Below are positions 1 through 8,046 of a stretch of DNA of 14,869 nt, in pieces. Each line of letters starts with the position of its first letter. Within the stretch, counting starts at the first letter, position 1. Made by a program: the position numbers and the translations under genes. The notes below the pieces were generated by a model, which was not told where the DNA came from, made no database searches, and worked only from the letters and a program-made list of their open reading frames with translations. Source of the stretch: CBDUZS01 sp965371785 (GTDB lineage: Bacteria > Fermentibacterota > Fermentibacteria > Fermentibacterales > JCC-6); NCBI GenBank assembly GCA_965371785.1, contig CBDUZS010000061.1, forward strand, positions 1 to 14,869, written 5' to 3'.

Positions 1-1004
1 AGCCCGAGAAGCATCTGGAAGCGACCGCTCTCACCCTTTTCACCGCGGAACACGACCTCATCGTGCGGTCTGGCAGCGAATATGCGCCAATCGTACTCGG
101 TGGGAACGTACTTCTTCTGCTGCATTCCCCTGAATACAGGCTTCAAAGCACCTTTCTCCGGAGGTTCCGAGAACCCGAAGAAAATTTCTGTACTGCCTAT
201 TGTGAACACTCCCGAAACATTCTTGTCGAACACCCACGTATAGGGCTCACCCGCCTTCTCCTGTCGAAGGAGCTTCCGTTCGATGAGCGTCGCGAAGGGA
301 ATGATGCTTCCCTTGACCTCGACACCGCCCTTTATCTCGGGAAGAAGGCGGAGGAGATACCCGTTGTCTTCAGGTTCGAGAAGAGTATGAATCCTTGGAA
401 GATCCGAATCTTTTATGCAGACGGTGTTGTAATCCGCGTCACCGATGGTCATGATGCCGGCGTTTGGATACTGCTCTTCCTTCTTTTCTCCCGGTCTTTC
501 GATGACGATCTTCAGGGTTCTGGAGTCGGCGATTTGGGGGACCTTGGCCGGTTCTGCTTTCTTCTCGGTTACATGTTTCTTCTTTGCTGAAGCGGGTTTC
601 GACGGAGATTTCGGTGGATCTATGAAACCGAAGTGGACTATGAATGAACCGATTCTGGCATGTCCCTGATCACCGTACTTGAGGTTGAGAAGGAATAGCC
701 CATTCTCATCGGTGGGGAATATCCCCAGGCTCTTCAGATCCTGGAAGCAGAGTTTCGCGCCGTCGGTTGACGTAATGGTGGCGTCCATGTCTTCGGTCAG
801 GCGCATCACCCATGTGTCCTTCTCATCCCCTGGTGAGATGAAGGGCATCGAATCCGGCAGATTCGCTCCTTCGATAACGATGTTGTTGTTGTATCCCGTT
901 CCCACCTGTACGGGCTGGGAGCCGGGAATGATCTTGTTAACGATCTTGCCGTCTCGCATTACTGCGATTGCGAGAACTTTCCTCACTTCATCAGCGGTTG
1001 CCAT
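1..1004 (-). CDS. Tandem FHA-like domain protein, AgmX/GltG/GltJ-like, C-terminus cut by window edge
   Basis: The frame is open from ATG at 1004 to the left edge (334 complete codons, no stop), so the C-terminus is outside the window. The start overlaps the upstream TolR stop as TAATG, with GGTGAGGAG just before it. Two similar beta-rich halves are visible, about residues 9-130 and 161-288. Each opens with a short strand (LAIAVMRDGK; LKIVIERPGE), has a G-rich turn (VGTGYNNNIVI; MTIGDADYNTVCI) and closes alike (ARIGSFIVHFGFIDPP; VFTIGSTEIFFGFSEPP). A Lys/Ala/Pro linker (131-160) joins them. From memory, this resembles the divergent FHA-like domain at the N-terminus of AgmX/Glt proteins of myxobacterial gliding. 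The last visible residues (RFQMLLGL) could begin a membrane segment. I infer a cytoplasmic adaptor for the TolQ/TolR motor encoded just upstream. Family assignment is moderately sure; the real C-terminus is unknown. Confidence 0.6.
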   Translation of the reverse strand, partial: MATADEVRKVLAIAVMRDGKIVNKIIPGSQPVQVGTGYNNNIVIEGANLPDSMPFISPGDEKDTWVMRLTEDMDATITSTDGAKLCFQDLKSLGIFPTDENGLFLLNLKYGDQGHARIGSFIVHFGFIDPPKSPSKPASAKKKHVTEKKAEPAKVPQIADSRTLKIVIERPGEKKEEQYPNAGIMTIGDADYNTVCIKDSDLPRIHTLLEPEDNGYLLRLLPEIKGGVEVKGSIIPFATLIERKLLRQEKAGEPYTWVFDKNVSGVFTIGSTEIFFGFSEPPEKGALKPVFRGMQQKKYVPTEYDWRIFAARPHDEVVFRGEKGESGRFQMLLG

Positions 1005-1543
1005 TACTCCTCACCACCTTCGTCCATCACCTTTATCACTTCCAGGTTCTGGGTGGAGAAACCTGCTTCGGAGCAACTTGCCATCACTCTCTGGAGTAGA
1101 ATGGCCGGTACTCCCACATCCCCCTGGATGTTGATCTTCAAGTCGTCTTCGGTGAGAGTACCTTTGAACTGCCGTGTGTATTCCATGTGGTCTCTGAGGC
1201 GTGTGACGAGAACGGGAATCGAGTTGCCCGTCGAGAGCAGATTTTCGTCTACCGAGACCACGGGGTCTCCGTCGACGACGATGACATTCATGTTCACCTG
1301 TATCTCGAGTTTCATCTGGATCTTCTGCTCGGAATGGGCAGCAGGAAGAGTGAGTGCATCACTGAGGGTTACGAGCTGGCCCTCGGCGGAATAGCTCTTC
1401 AGGAGGAAGACGACCAGAATGGTGAACATGTCGATCATCGAGGTGAGGTTTAGCGCAACCTTCTTGTCCTTCCCTCTGATCATGGCCTTTGATTTCTTGT
1501 GTCCGAGCAACAGCGGAAGAGTGCGTTTGGACGGAGCGCCCAT
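1004..1543 (-). CDS. TolR/ExbD-family motor protein with conserved proton Asp
   Basis: This 179-aa protein has the standard ExbD/TolR layout: a basic cytoplasmic N-terminus (1-28), one membrane helix (about 31-50, LNLTSMIDMFTILVVFLL) and a periplasmic domain with the usual alternating strands and helices. Asp38 (GAC at 1432-1430) aligns with the proton-carrying Asp of ExbD/TolR (INxTPLVD pattern), so this subunit should be able to use the proton gradient. The ATG overlaps the stop of the preceding TolR gene as TAATG, preceded by GGAGG. Its stop overlaps the start of the FHA-like gene in the same way, which implies coupled translation and fixed stoichiometry. It is one of two different TolR proteins in this operon, as in the AglQ/AglS pair beside AglR in Myxococcus. 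Family call is firm; the specific role is inferred from the neighbours. Confidence 0.88.
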   Translation of the reverse strand: MGAPSKRTLPLLLGHKKSKAMIRGKDKKVALNLTSMIDMFTILVVFLLKSYSAEGQLVTLSDALTLPAAHSEQKIQMKLEIQVNMNVIVVDGDPVVSVDENLLSTGNSIPVLVTRLRDHMEYTRQFKGTLTEDDLKINIQGDVGVPAILLQRVMASCSEAGFSTQNLEVIKVMDEGGEE

Positions 1544-2112
1544 TAGCCGCCACCCTCCATTCTGTTCATGGCCTGCTCGACCAGATGTGTCGGATTGACC
1601 TGAAGCCCGGGCCGATCGAATCCCGCTTCGGCGCAGACATCGATTGCCATGATGATGCTCTCGTACCTTGTCTCCTCGACTGTAAGGATGATAATCTTGT
1701 GGAAATCGATCTGTGGATAGGCTTCTGAGAGATGCTCATATACCTCTTCAATCCTCGTGGACAGAGAATCCCAGTCGAAATTGAGAACGACCTCACCGTT
1801 CTCCCGCAGCTCAGAGAAGGCATAACAGACATGCGCCGTTCCAAACGTTGTTCCCACAAACATTTCCTGATTAGTTATTATGATCTTCGGCTGAAGGCGG
1901 TCCTCCTCGGATCTTGCCAGGTTGGTTGTTGCTCCAGCACCCGCAGTGCTGATTCCCTCGGTCTGGCTCATGGTGATAATCGTGATTTCGAGGAAAGAAG
2001 CACTCAGCAGCAGGAACGGGATGATGACACAGAAAAGGTTCATTACCGGCAGCATGTCGAGTTCTGGAGGGTGCCTTTTCCTGTGACTTCTTCCGGACGC
2101 CGCTTTTGCCAT
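1543..2112 (-). CDS. TolR/ExbD-family protein with Asn in place of the proton Asp
   Basis: This 189-aa protein has a basic N-terminus (SGRSHRKRH), one membrane helix (about 20-42) and a periplasmic domain of TolR/ExbD type. The helix begins ELDMLPVMNLFCVIIPFLLL. Against the family pattern EINVTPLVD, the proton-carrying Asp is Asn25 (AAC at 2040-2038), while the family Asn three positions before the Pro is Asp19. A conventional proton path through this subunit is therefore doubtful. The periplasmic part has an insertion-like stretch rich in Gly, Ala and Thr (about 52-66). The ATG overlaps the TolQ stop as TGATG, with AAGGAA upstream. The next gene is a second TolR that keeps the Asp, so the two probably form a mixed stator in which only one subunit carries protons. 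The family call is firm; the mechanistic idea is inference. Confidence 0.85.
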   Translation of the reverse strand: MAKAASGRSHRKRHPPELDMLPVMNLFCVIIPFLLLSASFLEITIITMSQTEGISTAGAGATTNLARSEEDRLQPKIIITNQEMFVGTTFGTAHVCYAFSELRENGEVVLNFDWDSLSTRIEEVYEHLSEAYPQIDFHKIIILTVEETRYESIIMAIDVCAEAGFDRPGLQVNPTHLVEQAMNRMEGGG

Positions 2113-2987
2113 CAGGTTTCCTTCCTGGCCTGGGCAAGCATGTTGATCACCATTACCGAGTACCTGTCGATGTCATCAACAAGCCTGTCGGTCTTGGCGG
2201 TGATGAAGGAGTGCGCGATCAGAAGAGGAATTGCAGATATCAGACCGAATGCAGTCGTGTTCATCGCCTGCGAGATACCGTTTGCCAGCATGATGCTCTT
2301 CTGCTCGGGATCGGCGGCTGCAACGGCTGCGAATGCCGCAATCAGACCAAAGATAGTTCCAAGAAGACCGACCATTGTCGAAACGTTTGCCAGCATGGCA
2401 AGATAACCGGTTCTTGCGTTGAGCCTCGGGAATTCGGCCAGGGCCATCTCATCGACTGCATTCTGGATATCGCGCTCGGTTCCACGGTAGTTCCGGAGGG
2501 CTGCTTCGATGATCTTGGCCAGGGGAGCTTTCTCTTCGGCAGTAGTGGCAATGGCGCCTTCAATACTGCCCTTCCTGATCAGTTCCGCAATTCTGGCCAT
2601 GAAAGCTTCCGGCTTGATGTTGGCAATACCGAAGAGGAAGATGAACCTTTCGAGGAAGATCGTAAGTCCCGTTGCAAGGAAGACGAGAATTGCCCACATC
2701 GCTGGGCCACCCTTGCGGAAGAAATCAGCGAACTTGGAGAAGATATTGGATACCTCTGGCGGTACCTCCTCTGTAACGGGAGCTTCAACCGGCAAAGTGT
2801 CCTCTACAACAACAGGCTCCTCGATCACCGGCACTGTCAGAGAATCGTCGACGGCCGTCGAATCACCGGCAAGAGCAGTGGAGTCGGTGAGAGCAGTGTC
2901 TTCCTCCTCCTCGGGCTGAGCGATCACCACTCCGGTAAAAAGCACCATAGTCATCACTATCAGCATGGGAAGCACGAAACGACGCAT
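2112..2987 (-). CDS. TolQ/ExbB/MotA-family proton channel with N-terminal signal peptide
   Basis: This 291-aa protein is the channel partner of the two TolR proteins that follow. Residues 1-23 look like a signal peptide ending VIA-Q. Residues 24-80 are an acidic Glu/Asp/Thr/Val/Pro linker, probably periplasmic. The family core follows: membrane helix 1 (about 96-112), a cytoplasmic loop, helix 2 with GLLGTIFGLIAAF (207-219) and helix 3 with NTTAFGLISAIPLL (243-256). The Thr residues at 211 and 244-245 correspond to the conserved channel Thr of TolQ/ExbB. The start is ATG with AGGAG 7 nt upstream, 32 nt after the stop of the small upstream gene. The stop overlaps the next ATG (TGATG). A signal peptide and long acidic leader are absent from E. 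coli TolQ/ExbB, though N-terminally extended ExbB forms are known. It probably acts as the inner-membrane motor of the envelope machine encoded by this operon. Confidence 0.9.
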   Translation of the reverse strand: MRRFVLPMLIVMTMVLFTGVVIAQPEEEEDTALTDSTALAGDSTAVDDSLTVPVIEEPVVVEDTLPVEAPVTEEVPPEVSNIFSKFADFFRKGGPAMWAILVFLATGLTIFLERFIFLFGIANIKPEAFMARIAELIRKGSIEGAIATTAEEKAPLAKIIEAALRNYRGTERDIQNAVDEMALAEFPRLNARTGYLAMLANVSTMVGLLGTIFGLIAAFAAVAAADPEQKSIMLANGISQAMNTTAFGLISAIPLLIAHSFITAKTDRLVDDIDRYSVMVINMLAQARKET

Positions 2988-3019
2988 TAAAGAACTCCTC
3001 TCACTGGACTATCGGTCGA

Positions 3020-3460
3020 TCACCGCCCGACAAAATCCAGTACAAGATTCCCGATCAGATCCAGCCCGGCCATGACGCCGAATATCAGACCCTGCTCTTC
3101 ATCACCTGTGCTGTAGCGGTAAGCGGAGATGCCCCCGAGCACTGCCACAGATCCATATCTTACCCACATCGGCAGAACGGTTGTTCTGCGCGCGCCGCCG
3201 AACGTCGGTTCGGCTGCAAAGGCTCCTGGATATATAGGCCTTACCACATCCTCAAGGAAGCTTCTCTCGAGCAGGACATTGCTCAGGTTCGGGGTACTCT
3301 TCAACATCAGGAAGAGCGCCTGCGGCGTTCTGAGCTCGCCCTGAATGGTTATCTCCTCGAGAATGAGCCTTCCTCCCTCCATCGTGGCCCCCTGGCCCAG
3401 AATGATGGATGGAAGAAGCACAAGAACCATGAAAACAATAATAAAAAATCGGCTTATCAC
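3020..3460 (-). CDS. Small exported or membrane protein of the motor operon, unrecognised
   Basis: I place the start at GTG 3460, because AAGGA (3474-3470) lies 9 nt upstream and the reading frame above that point overlaps the end of the TPR gene with low-complexity Arg/Gly-rich sequence. The resulting protein is 146 aa. It opens with ISRFFIIVFMVLVLLPSIILGQ, a clear signal peptide or anchor with cleavage likely near residue 20. A conserved-looking middle follows (LILEEITIQGELRTPQALFL, then LERSFLEDVVRPIY). Two moderately hydrophobic stretches near the C-terminus (about 100-115 and 123-144) may be membrane helices. The phrase hxGELxxPQ resembles short proteins that I loosely recall beside TolQ/TPR clusters, but I cannot name a family. 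It lies 15 nt after the TPR stop and 32 nt before the TolQ start, so it is almost certainly a component of the same machine, at the inner membrane or in the periplasm. Confidence 0.7.
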   Translation of the reverse strand: MISRFFIIVFMVLVLLPSIILGQGATMEGGRLILEEITIQGELRTPQALFLMLKSTPNLSNVLLERSFLEDVVRPIYPGAFAAEPTFGGARRTTVLPMWVRYGSVAVLGGISAYRYSTGDEEQGLIFGVMAGLDLIGNLVLDFVGR

Positions 3461-3469
3461 AAGGGGAAT

Positions 3470-3474
3470 TCCTT
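3470..3474 (-). promoter_or_regulatory. Ribosome binding site fixing the GTG start of the 146-aa gene
   Basis: AAGGA on the minus strand, 9 nt before GTG at 3460, directly after the TAA of the TPR gene. It is the only good site near the start of this frame and argues against a longer N-terminus inside the TPR gene. Confidence 0.6.
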
Positions 3475-6400
3475 TTAGCACGGCCAAAGGAAGCACCCCC
3501 CGCCGCCGCCCTCGTCTTCGGAATCCTGCTCGGTGAAATCGTAGTAGTTCTCCGCACCGGAGAAGGCGGTACCGGAAGTTCCCGTTGTATCCCCCGCAGT
3601 ATCCTCGGAAGTCTCCCCGGTCGTACCGTCGTCCGGTGGTGAAGTCGTTTCCCCTTCCGATTCTACGGAACCATCTTCTGGCGTTACGAATCCCGTTCCG
3701 TCGAGGGCTCCAGTCGTATCGGGAAGGAGCGGTTCCTCGACTCCCCAGCCCGGCAGACCGAGAGTTGCGACGGTGCCGGGAGCAAGCAGCTCGAGGTTTT
3801 CCGCTGCCCTTTCGACCCACTCGTTGGTGACTCCTGCCGAGATGGCCTTCTCGATCGCCATGATGTAAATGTCAGAAGCCTTGTTCATCTCCGGCTCGTA
3901 GATTGCCACGTAAAGCTGCTCGTAAAACGTATCGATTCCCTCTTCGGTCAGACCTTGCGGAGGGTCCATGAAGGCTATCGAGTTGGCGAAGTCTTCGTAG
4001 AGCTCACCGGCTCGAACGCAGGAGGCCATGAACCAGATATCGTTGTTGTACTGCAAAGATTTACCGTACAAGGATTCTGCTTCGGTCTTCATCTGAGTTT
4101 TCAGGGCAACGGTCTCAGCCGTAACGAATTGAGCGTCATAGTCCATTCTCGCTATCTCGCCCAGGTAAAACGCCGACATTGCCGGGAAGTAGGCATCGCC
4201 CTGTCGGTACTCGTCATACATGGAGATGCAGTTGCTGAAGTTGTCACGCGCCATCGGATAGTTGACGTGATCGTAGAGGTATTCACCGTACTTTCCGTAG
4301 GCCTGAACCAATATGTCTGCTGTTCCCGCCCTATCGGTGATGATTCGATCGTAGGCCGAGATCGCAAGGTCCATCCTGTTTGCATCCTCGTACGAAACCG
4401 CTGCACTGAAGAGAGCGGTGTGCATATCCGGTGCGGAGGGGAATTTCGAGTAGGCTTCCACGTAGATGTCCCCCGCGAGCTGGAAATTCTCCGATTCCCT
4501 GGCAAGGAAGGCTGCCCTTAGAAGCCCCTGCGGTGCGAGTTCGCTTTCGGGGTAATAATTGGCGAGATCCCTGAACACCCTGAGAGCGTTAACGTTGTCT
4601 CCTGCTTTTCCGTAGGTCTCACCCGCATCGTACAGCCCGTTTGGAGCAACAGCAGAGCCCGGGTGAGAGCGTGCGGATTCCTCGAACCTCGCTGCAGCAA
4701 CAAGCAGACCCTCGACATCCTCGGATTCTGCAAGACTGGCGGCATCCATGTAGGCAGCTGATGCTGCGAGAAGTTCGAAATCGGCTCCGAGATCTTCCCC
4801 CGTTCGGGCGGCGGCAACGGAAGCTCTTCCGTACCACTCCTCTGCGTCCGCATACATTGCTTCCGCTTCGTATGCTGCCGCGATGAACCTGGCGGCCCTG
4901 GCGATGTACTCGGAATTGGGATACTCATTGTAGAGTTTCTGGTAAGCTTCCCTGGAGTTGGGGTAGTCGTTCACGTTGTAGTAATTCGCAGCAACTGCAA
5001 AGAGGAACTGATCGACGTTCTCACCGTTGGGAAACTTCTCGGTGTACAGGTACGCAAAGCTCTTCATCCCGTCTCGAAGGTAAGAACTGTCCACCCCTGC
5101 CTCGCTGCTGTACGCGTTGAAATAGGATGAGAACCCGTTCCTCATCGCGGATTCGAGCCTCTGGGATGATGTGCTGTCCAGCGCAACGCTCAGATAGGTG
5201 TCACCGGCCAGTGTGTACCGCCCCAGGGCGTAGTAGGCATCACCCTGATAGAAACGAAAATCGTAGGCCTCCCTCGAATCACCGTACTCTTCCAGATATG
5301 TCTCGATCCGTCCGACCAGGTTCTGGTAGTAGGCAATTTTCTGTGCAGGGTCAGCCTCTTCGGCAGATGCCTGACCCAGGTAGTAAGTAATGGCTTGTTC
5401 GAGTGAACGTGCTCTCAGGGAATCAATTGAACTGAAAGCGTACTCCTCACCTACCTGCGCAGCCCACTCACCTTCCGCCCCGTACTTCTCGACCAGCTCT
5501 TCCCTGGCCTGGGCAGCGGCTTCGAAGTTACCCGCGCCCTCGTAGCATGCGGCAATCCGTGCCTGGAAGAACGGTGCTTCCTGCGAGTACGGGTTCCTGC
5601 TGAGAAGAGCACGGTAGGACTGGGTGGCATCGGTCCAGTAACCCTGCTCTTCGTAGAACGATCCCATGTGATTCAGCACAGTGAAGGTGACATCCTCATC
5701 GTTGAACTCGTCTAGAAAACTGATTGCCATTGAGATCGGTTCGGCTTCTCTCTGCTCCATAAAATCATGGGCGAGATACTCCATGGCCTCATCGACCATG
5801 GCGCCTCCCCTCCTGGGTACGCCGAGTTCTATCATGAGATTGCTGTCACGAATCAGGTAACCGAATGTGGCAACGGATTCCCGGTATCTGTTGAGAAGGT
5901 AGTAGGTCCAGCCGAGTTTGTAGATGCCGAGCTGAAAGAGGTCGGGATCGGCTGCGGGATAATCGAGGATGTGCTCGTAATAGACCCTTGCCGAATCGAA
6001 CTCGAAGCTGTCGAAGTAGAAATCTCCAGCGCGGACGTTTGTTTCGGCAGCAAGCTCGCTGTCCGGGTGGTCTGTGAGAAGCTGGCGGTACTTGCTCACG
6101 GCACCGATGGGATCGCCCATCTGGTTGAGACAGTAGCCAAGGGAATAGAGGGCGACATCTTCGACTTCACTGGCGGGGTACTGGGACAGCACTCTCTCGT
6201 AGAGGCCTATCGATCTGCTGTAGTCTTCCGGTACAAAGCCTGCGCCGCCTGAAGCGTCAATTCTGTCCAGGTAGGCTATTTTGTCTATGTCGTAGTAGAG
6301 CTGAGCAAGCCTGACCAGCACATCGGCAACGAACCGGCTCTCGGGGTAGTGGGCCAGGTATTCCTCGAAGAAACTGGCACTGGTAACGGCAGCCTGGTCG

Positions 6401-8046
6401 ATCCTTCCCTGAAGGGCTACCGTCTCAACCCTTCTCTGGGTTGCCAGACCCTCTGCCCGGAGGGTATCACCTTCTTCATAGGCTTCTGCGATCTGGTTCT
6501 GGAACCGGGCTGCCACGTACTGGAGTGAGTCCCGTTTGAGTTCTCTTTCCATGTAAGTGGCAATGGCGATTCCGTACTGTGTCTCTGATACCCAGTCGTG
6601 CTGCTGGGAGATTCCACTCTCGAACTTGGAGGCGAGATCCTGGAGGGCAAGCCTTATCCTGTCTACCTCCTGTTCGACACGCGCCAGCTCGCGACGCTCA
6701 GCCTCTGTGCCCTGACTCTCGGCAAGCTGTTGTACTTCGCCAATCGATATCGCCAGAGCATCGGTCTCTGATCTGCTGTAAGATATCAGCCTGTTGAGCT
6801 CCCGCTCGAGGGATTCGGAATCCATATCGACCGGCATGGATAACTGACTCTCGAGCCTGCTGATCTCGACGAACAGCTGTCTGAGGGCAGCTTCCTCCTC
6901 CTCGATGATTTCCACGAGATCGAGATTACCCTGCGTATAAGCCTCCTCCTTGAGCTCGGCGAGACCAAGCCGGATTCTGTCGAGGCGTTCCCTTTCGCCG
7001 CTGTACTGATCGGGCAGGTATTCGCTCGATAGAATGAGGTCGTAGTAGTCGGTCGTCTGCCGGTACTGCTCCAGGAGTTGCCGGTACTTGCTGATGGCTA
7101 TATCCAGATCTTCTGCACCGAGTGCGCAGTTTGCCATGGCAAGCTCGTACTCCGATCTGAGTTCGGTTCCGGGAACCTCCTGAAGAACCCTGTCTGCGAT
7201 GTTGTAGGCCTCCTGGTAATCTTCGAGCCGCATGTACGTCCAGACCATGCCAAGCATGCCTACATCGTAATAGGGACTGAAGGGAGATATCTTTCTGTAC
7301 TCATCCACCGCATCAGTGTAGAGGCCTTCCTCTACCAGTATCTGTGCGAGAGCTATTCTGGCTCTGTCGGCGAGTGCTGCGTCTTCACTGCTCGGACCGG
7401 ATCTGTCGAGAATTCCCTGCAGCGACTGCCTTGCAAGATCCATCTGCCTTTCCTCGACGTATGCGACTGCCGTAAGGTATTGGGCCAGGATTTCGTAATC
7501 GCTGGTCGGAGGAACCTGAGCAAGCAGCTGGCGGGAATTGGTGAACCGTCCCAGATTGTAATTGGACAGTGCGGCAGTAATGATTGCCAGATCGATGTGC
7601 TCGAAACCAGGTGAAGACTGTCGAAGTGTGTCGAAATACTCGAGAGCCTTGTCATAGTCCTGGAGTTCGAAACTGATCAGTTCGAGTCTGAAAAGGGCCT
7701 GGTTGTAGTATCTCGATTCAGGAAAATTGGTGACTACCGACTCGAATGCATCGCGGGACCAGACGATTGAGCCGGCAGTGTAGAGCTCCTCACCGAGAGC
7801 GAAGGCTGATTCAGCACTGGAGAGAATCGCATGTTCCCGTCGCAGCTGTACGAGCTCGGCTTCGATTCTTGTAAGCCTTGCTTCCTCCCTGACGATCTGC
7901 TCCTCGAGGGCTTCGATCTCCTGCCTGGCGCGTTGGAGAACTGCACTGGCTTCCTGCTCGAGCTCATCCTGAGCGACAACGGTAGCCGCGAACAGGAACA
8001 GTATTAGGATCAGAAGATGTTTTCTAATCAAGCGCGTACCTATCAA
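3475..8046 (-). CDS. Giant periplasmic TPR scaffold protein (GltI/AgnC-like in context)
   Basis: This 1523-aa protein begins with a signal peptide (HLLILILFLFAATVVAQ), then a coiled coil (about 30-72, Glu/Arg-rich heptads). A first TPR array covers about 75-330 and a long helical, coiled-coil-like section about 345-500. A second, larger TPR array covers about 540-1420, with typical units such as DYDKALEYFDTLRQSSP, DPIGAVSKYRQLLTDHPDS and DYPNSREAYQKLYNEYPNS. After about 1430 comes a Pro/Thr/Gly/Asp-rich linker, then GGGGGCFLWPC at the very end. The TPR type (YPxS spacing) is that of periplasmic BamD/YbgF-like repeats. Size, signal peptide and position next to TolQ/TolR recall GltI/AgnC of the myxobacterial gliding machine. 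The TTG start at 8046 overlaps the stop of the barrel gene (TTGATA). A second TTG at 8031, with AGGT upstream, is equally possible and gives a neater signal peptide. Domain calls are firm; orthology to GltI is inference. Confidence 0.88.
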   Translation of the reverse strand: MIGTRLIRKHLLILILFLFAATVVAQDELEQEASAVLQRARQEIEALEEQIVREEARLTRIEAELVQLRREHAILSSAESAFALGEELYTAGSIVWSRDAFESVVTNFPESRYYNQALFRLELISFELQDYDKALEYFDTLRQSSPGFEHIDLAIITAALSNYNLGRFTNSRQLLAQVPPTSDYEILAQYLTAVAYVEERQMDLARQSLQGILDRSGPSSEDAALADRARIALAQILVEEGLYTDAVDEYRKISPFSPYYDVGMLGMVWTYMRLEDYQEAYNIADRVLQEVPGTELRSEYELAMANCALGAEDLDIAISKYRQLLEQYRQTTDYYDLILSSEYLPDQYSGERERLDRIRLGLAELKEEAYTQGNLDLVEIIEEEEAALRQLFVEISRLESQLSMPVDMDSESLERELNRLISYSRSETDALAISIGEVQQLAESQGTEAERRELARVEQEVDRIRLALQDLASKFESGISQQHDWVSETQYGIAIATYMERELKRDSLQYVAARFQNQIAEAYEEGDTLRAEGLATQRRVETVALQGRIDQAAVTSASFFEEYLAHYPESRFVADVLVRLAQLYYDIDKIAYLDRIDASGGAGFVPEDYSRSIGLYERVLSQYPASEVEDVALYSLGYCLNQMGDPIGAVSKYRQLLTDHPDSELAAETNVRAGDFYFDSFEFDSARVYYEHILDYPAADPDLFQLGIYKLGWTYYLLNRYRESVATFGYLIRDSNLMIELGVPRRGGAMVDEAMEYLAHDFMEQREAEPISMAISFLDEFNDEDVTFTVLNHMGSFYEEQGYWTDATQSYRALLSRNPYSQEAPFFQARIAACYEGAGNFEAAAQAREELVEKYGAEGEWAAQVGEEYAFSSIDSLRARSLEQAITYYLGQASAEEADPAQKIAYYQNLVGRIETYLEEYGDSREAYDFRFYQGDAYYALGRYTLAGDTYLSVALDSTSSQRLESAMRNGFSSYFNAYSSEAGVDSSYLRDGMKSFAYLYTEKFPNGENVDQFLFAVAANYYNVNDYPNSREAYQKLYNEYPNSEYIARAARFIAAAYEAEAMYADAEEWYGRASVAAARTGEDLGADFELLAASAAYMDAASLAESEDVEGLLVAAARFEESARSHPGSAVAPNGLYDAGETYGKAGDNVNALRVFRDLANYYPESELAPQGLLRAAFLARESENFQLAGDIYVEAYSKFPSAPDMHTALFSAAVSYEDANRMDLAISAYDRIITDRAGTADILVQAYGKYGEYLYDHVNYPMARDNFSNCISMYDEYRQGDAYFPAMSAFYLGEIARMDYDAQFVTAETVALKTQMKTEAESLYGKSLQYNNDIWFMASCVRAGELYEDFANSIAFMDPPQGLTEEGIDTFYEQLYVAIYEPEMNKASDIYIMAIEKAISAGVTNEWVERAAENLELLAPGTVATLGLPGWGVEEPLLPDTTGALDGTGFVTPEDGSVESEGETTSPPDDGTTGETSEDTAGDTTGTSGTAFSGAENYYDFTEQDSEDEGGGGGCFLWPC

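Noticed and set aside
63..590. 175-aa open frame on the plus strand
   Set aside because: It lies wholly antisense to the FHA-like gene, which is in frame with its operon and has domain repeats; the plus frame shows no recognisable pattern or ribosome site.
2106..2990. 294-aa open frame on the plus strand
   Set aside because: It mirrors the TolQ gene on the opposite strand; its Cys/His/Arg-rich translation is typical of an antisense shadow, while TolQ motifs are clear.
3461..3820. N-terminal extension of the 146-aa gene into the TPR gene
   Set aside because: The extension is Arg/Gly-rich low-complexity sequence read out of frame over the TPR C-terminus; a ribosome site and signal peptide favour GTG 3460.
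3955..4521. 188-aa open frame on the plus strand inside the TPR gene
   Set aside because: It is antisense to well-formed TPR units and has no supporting start signal.
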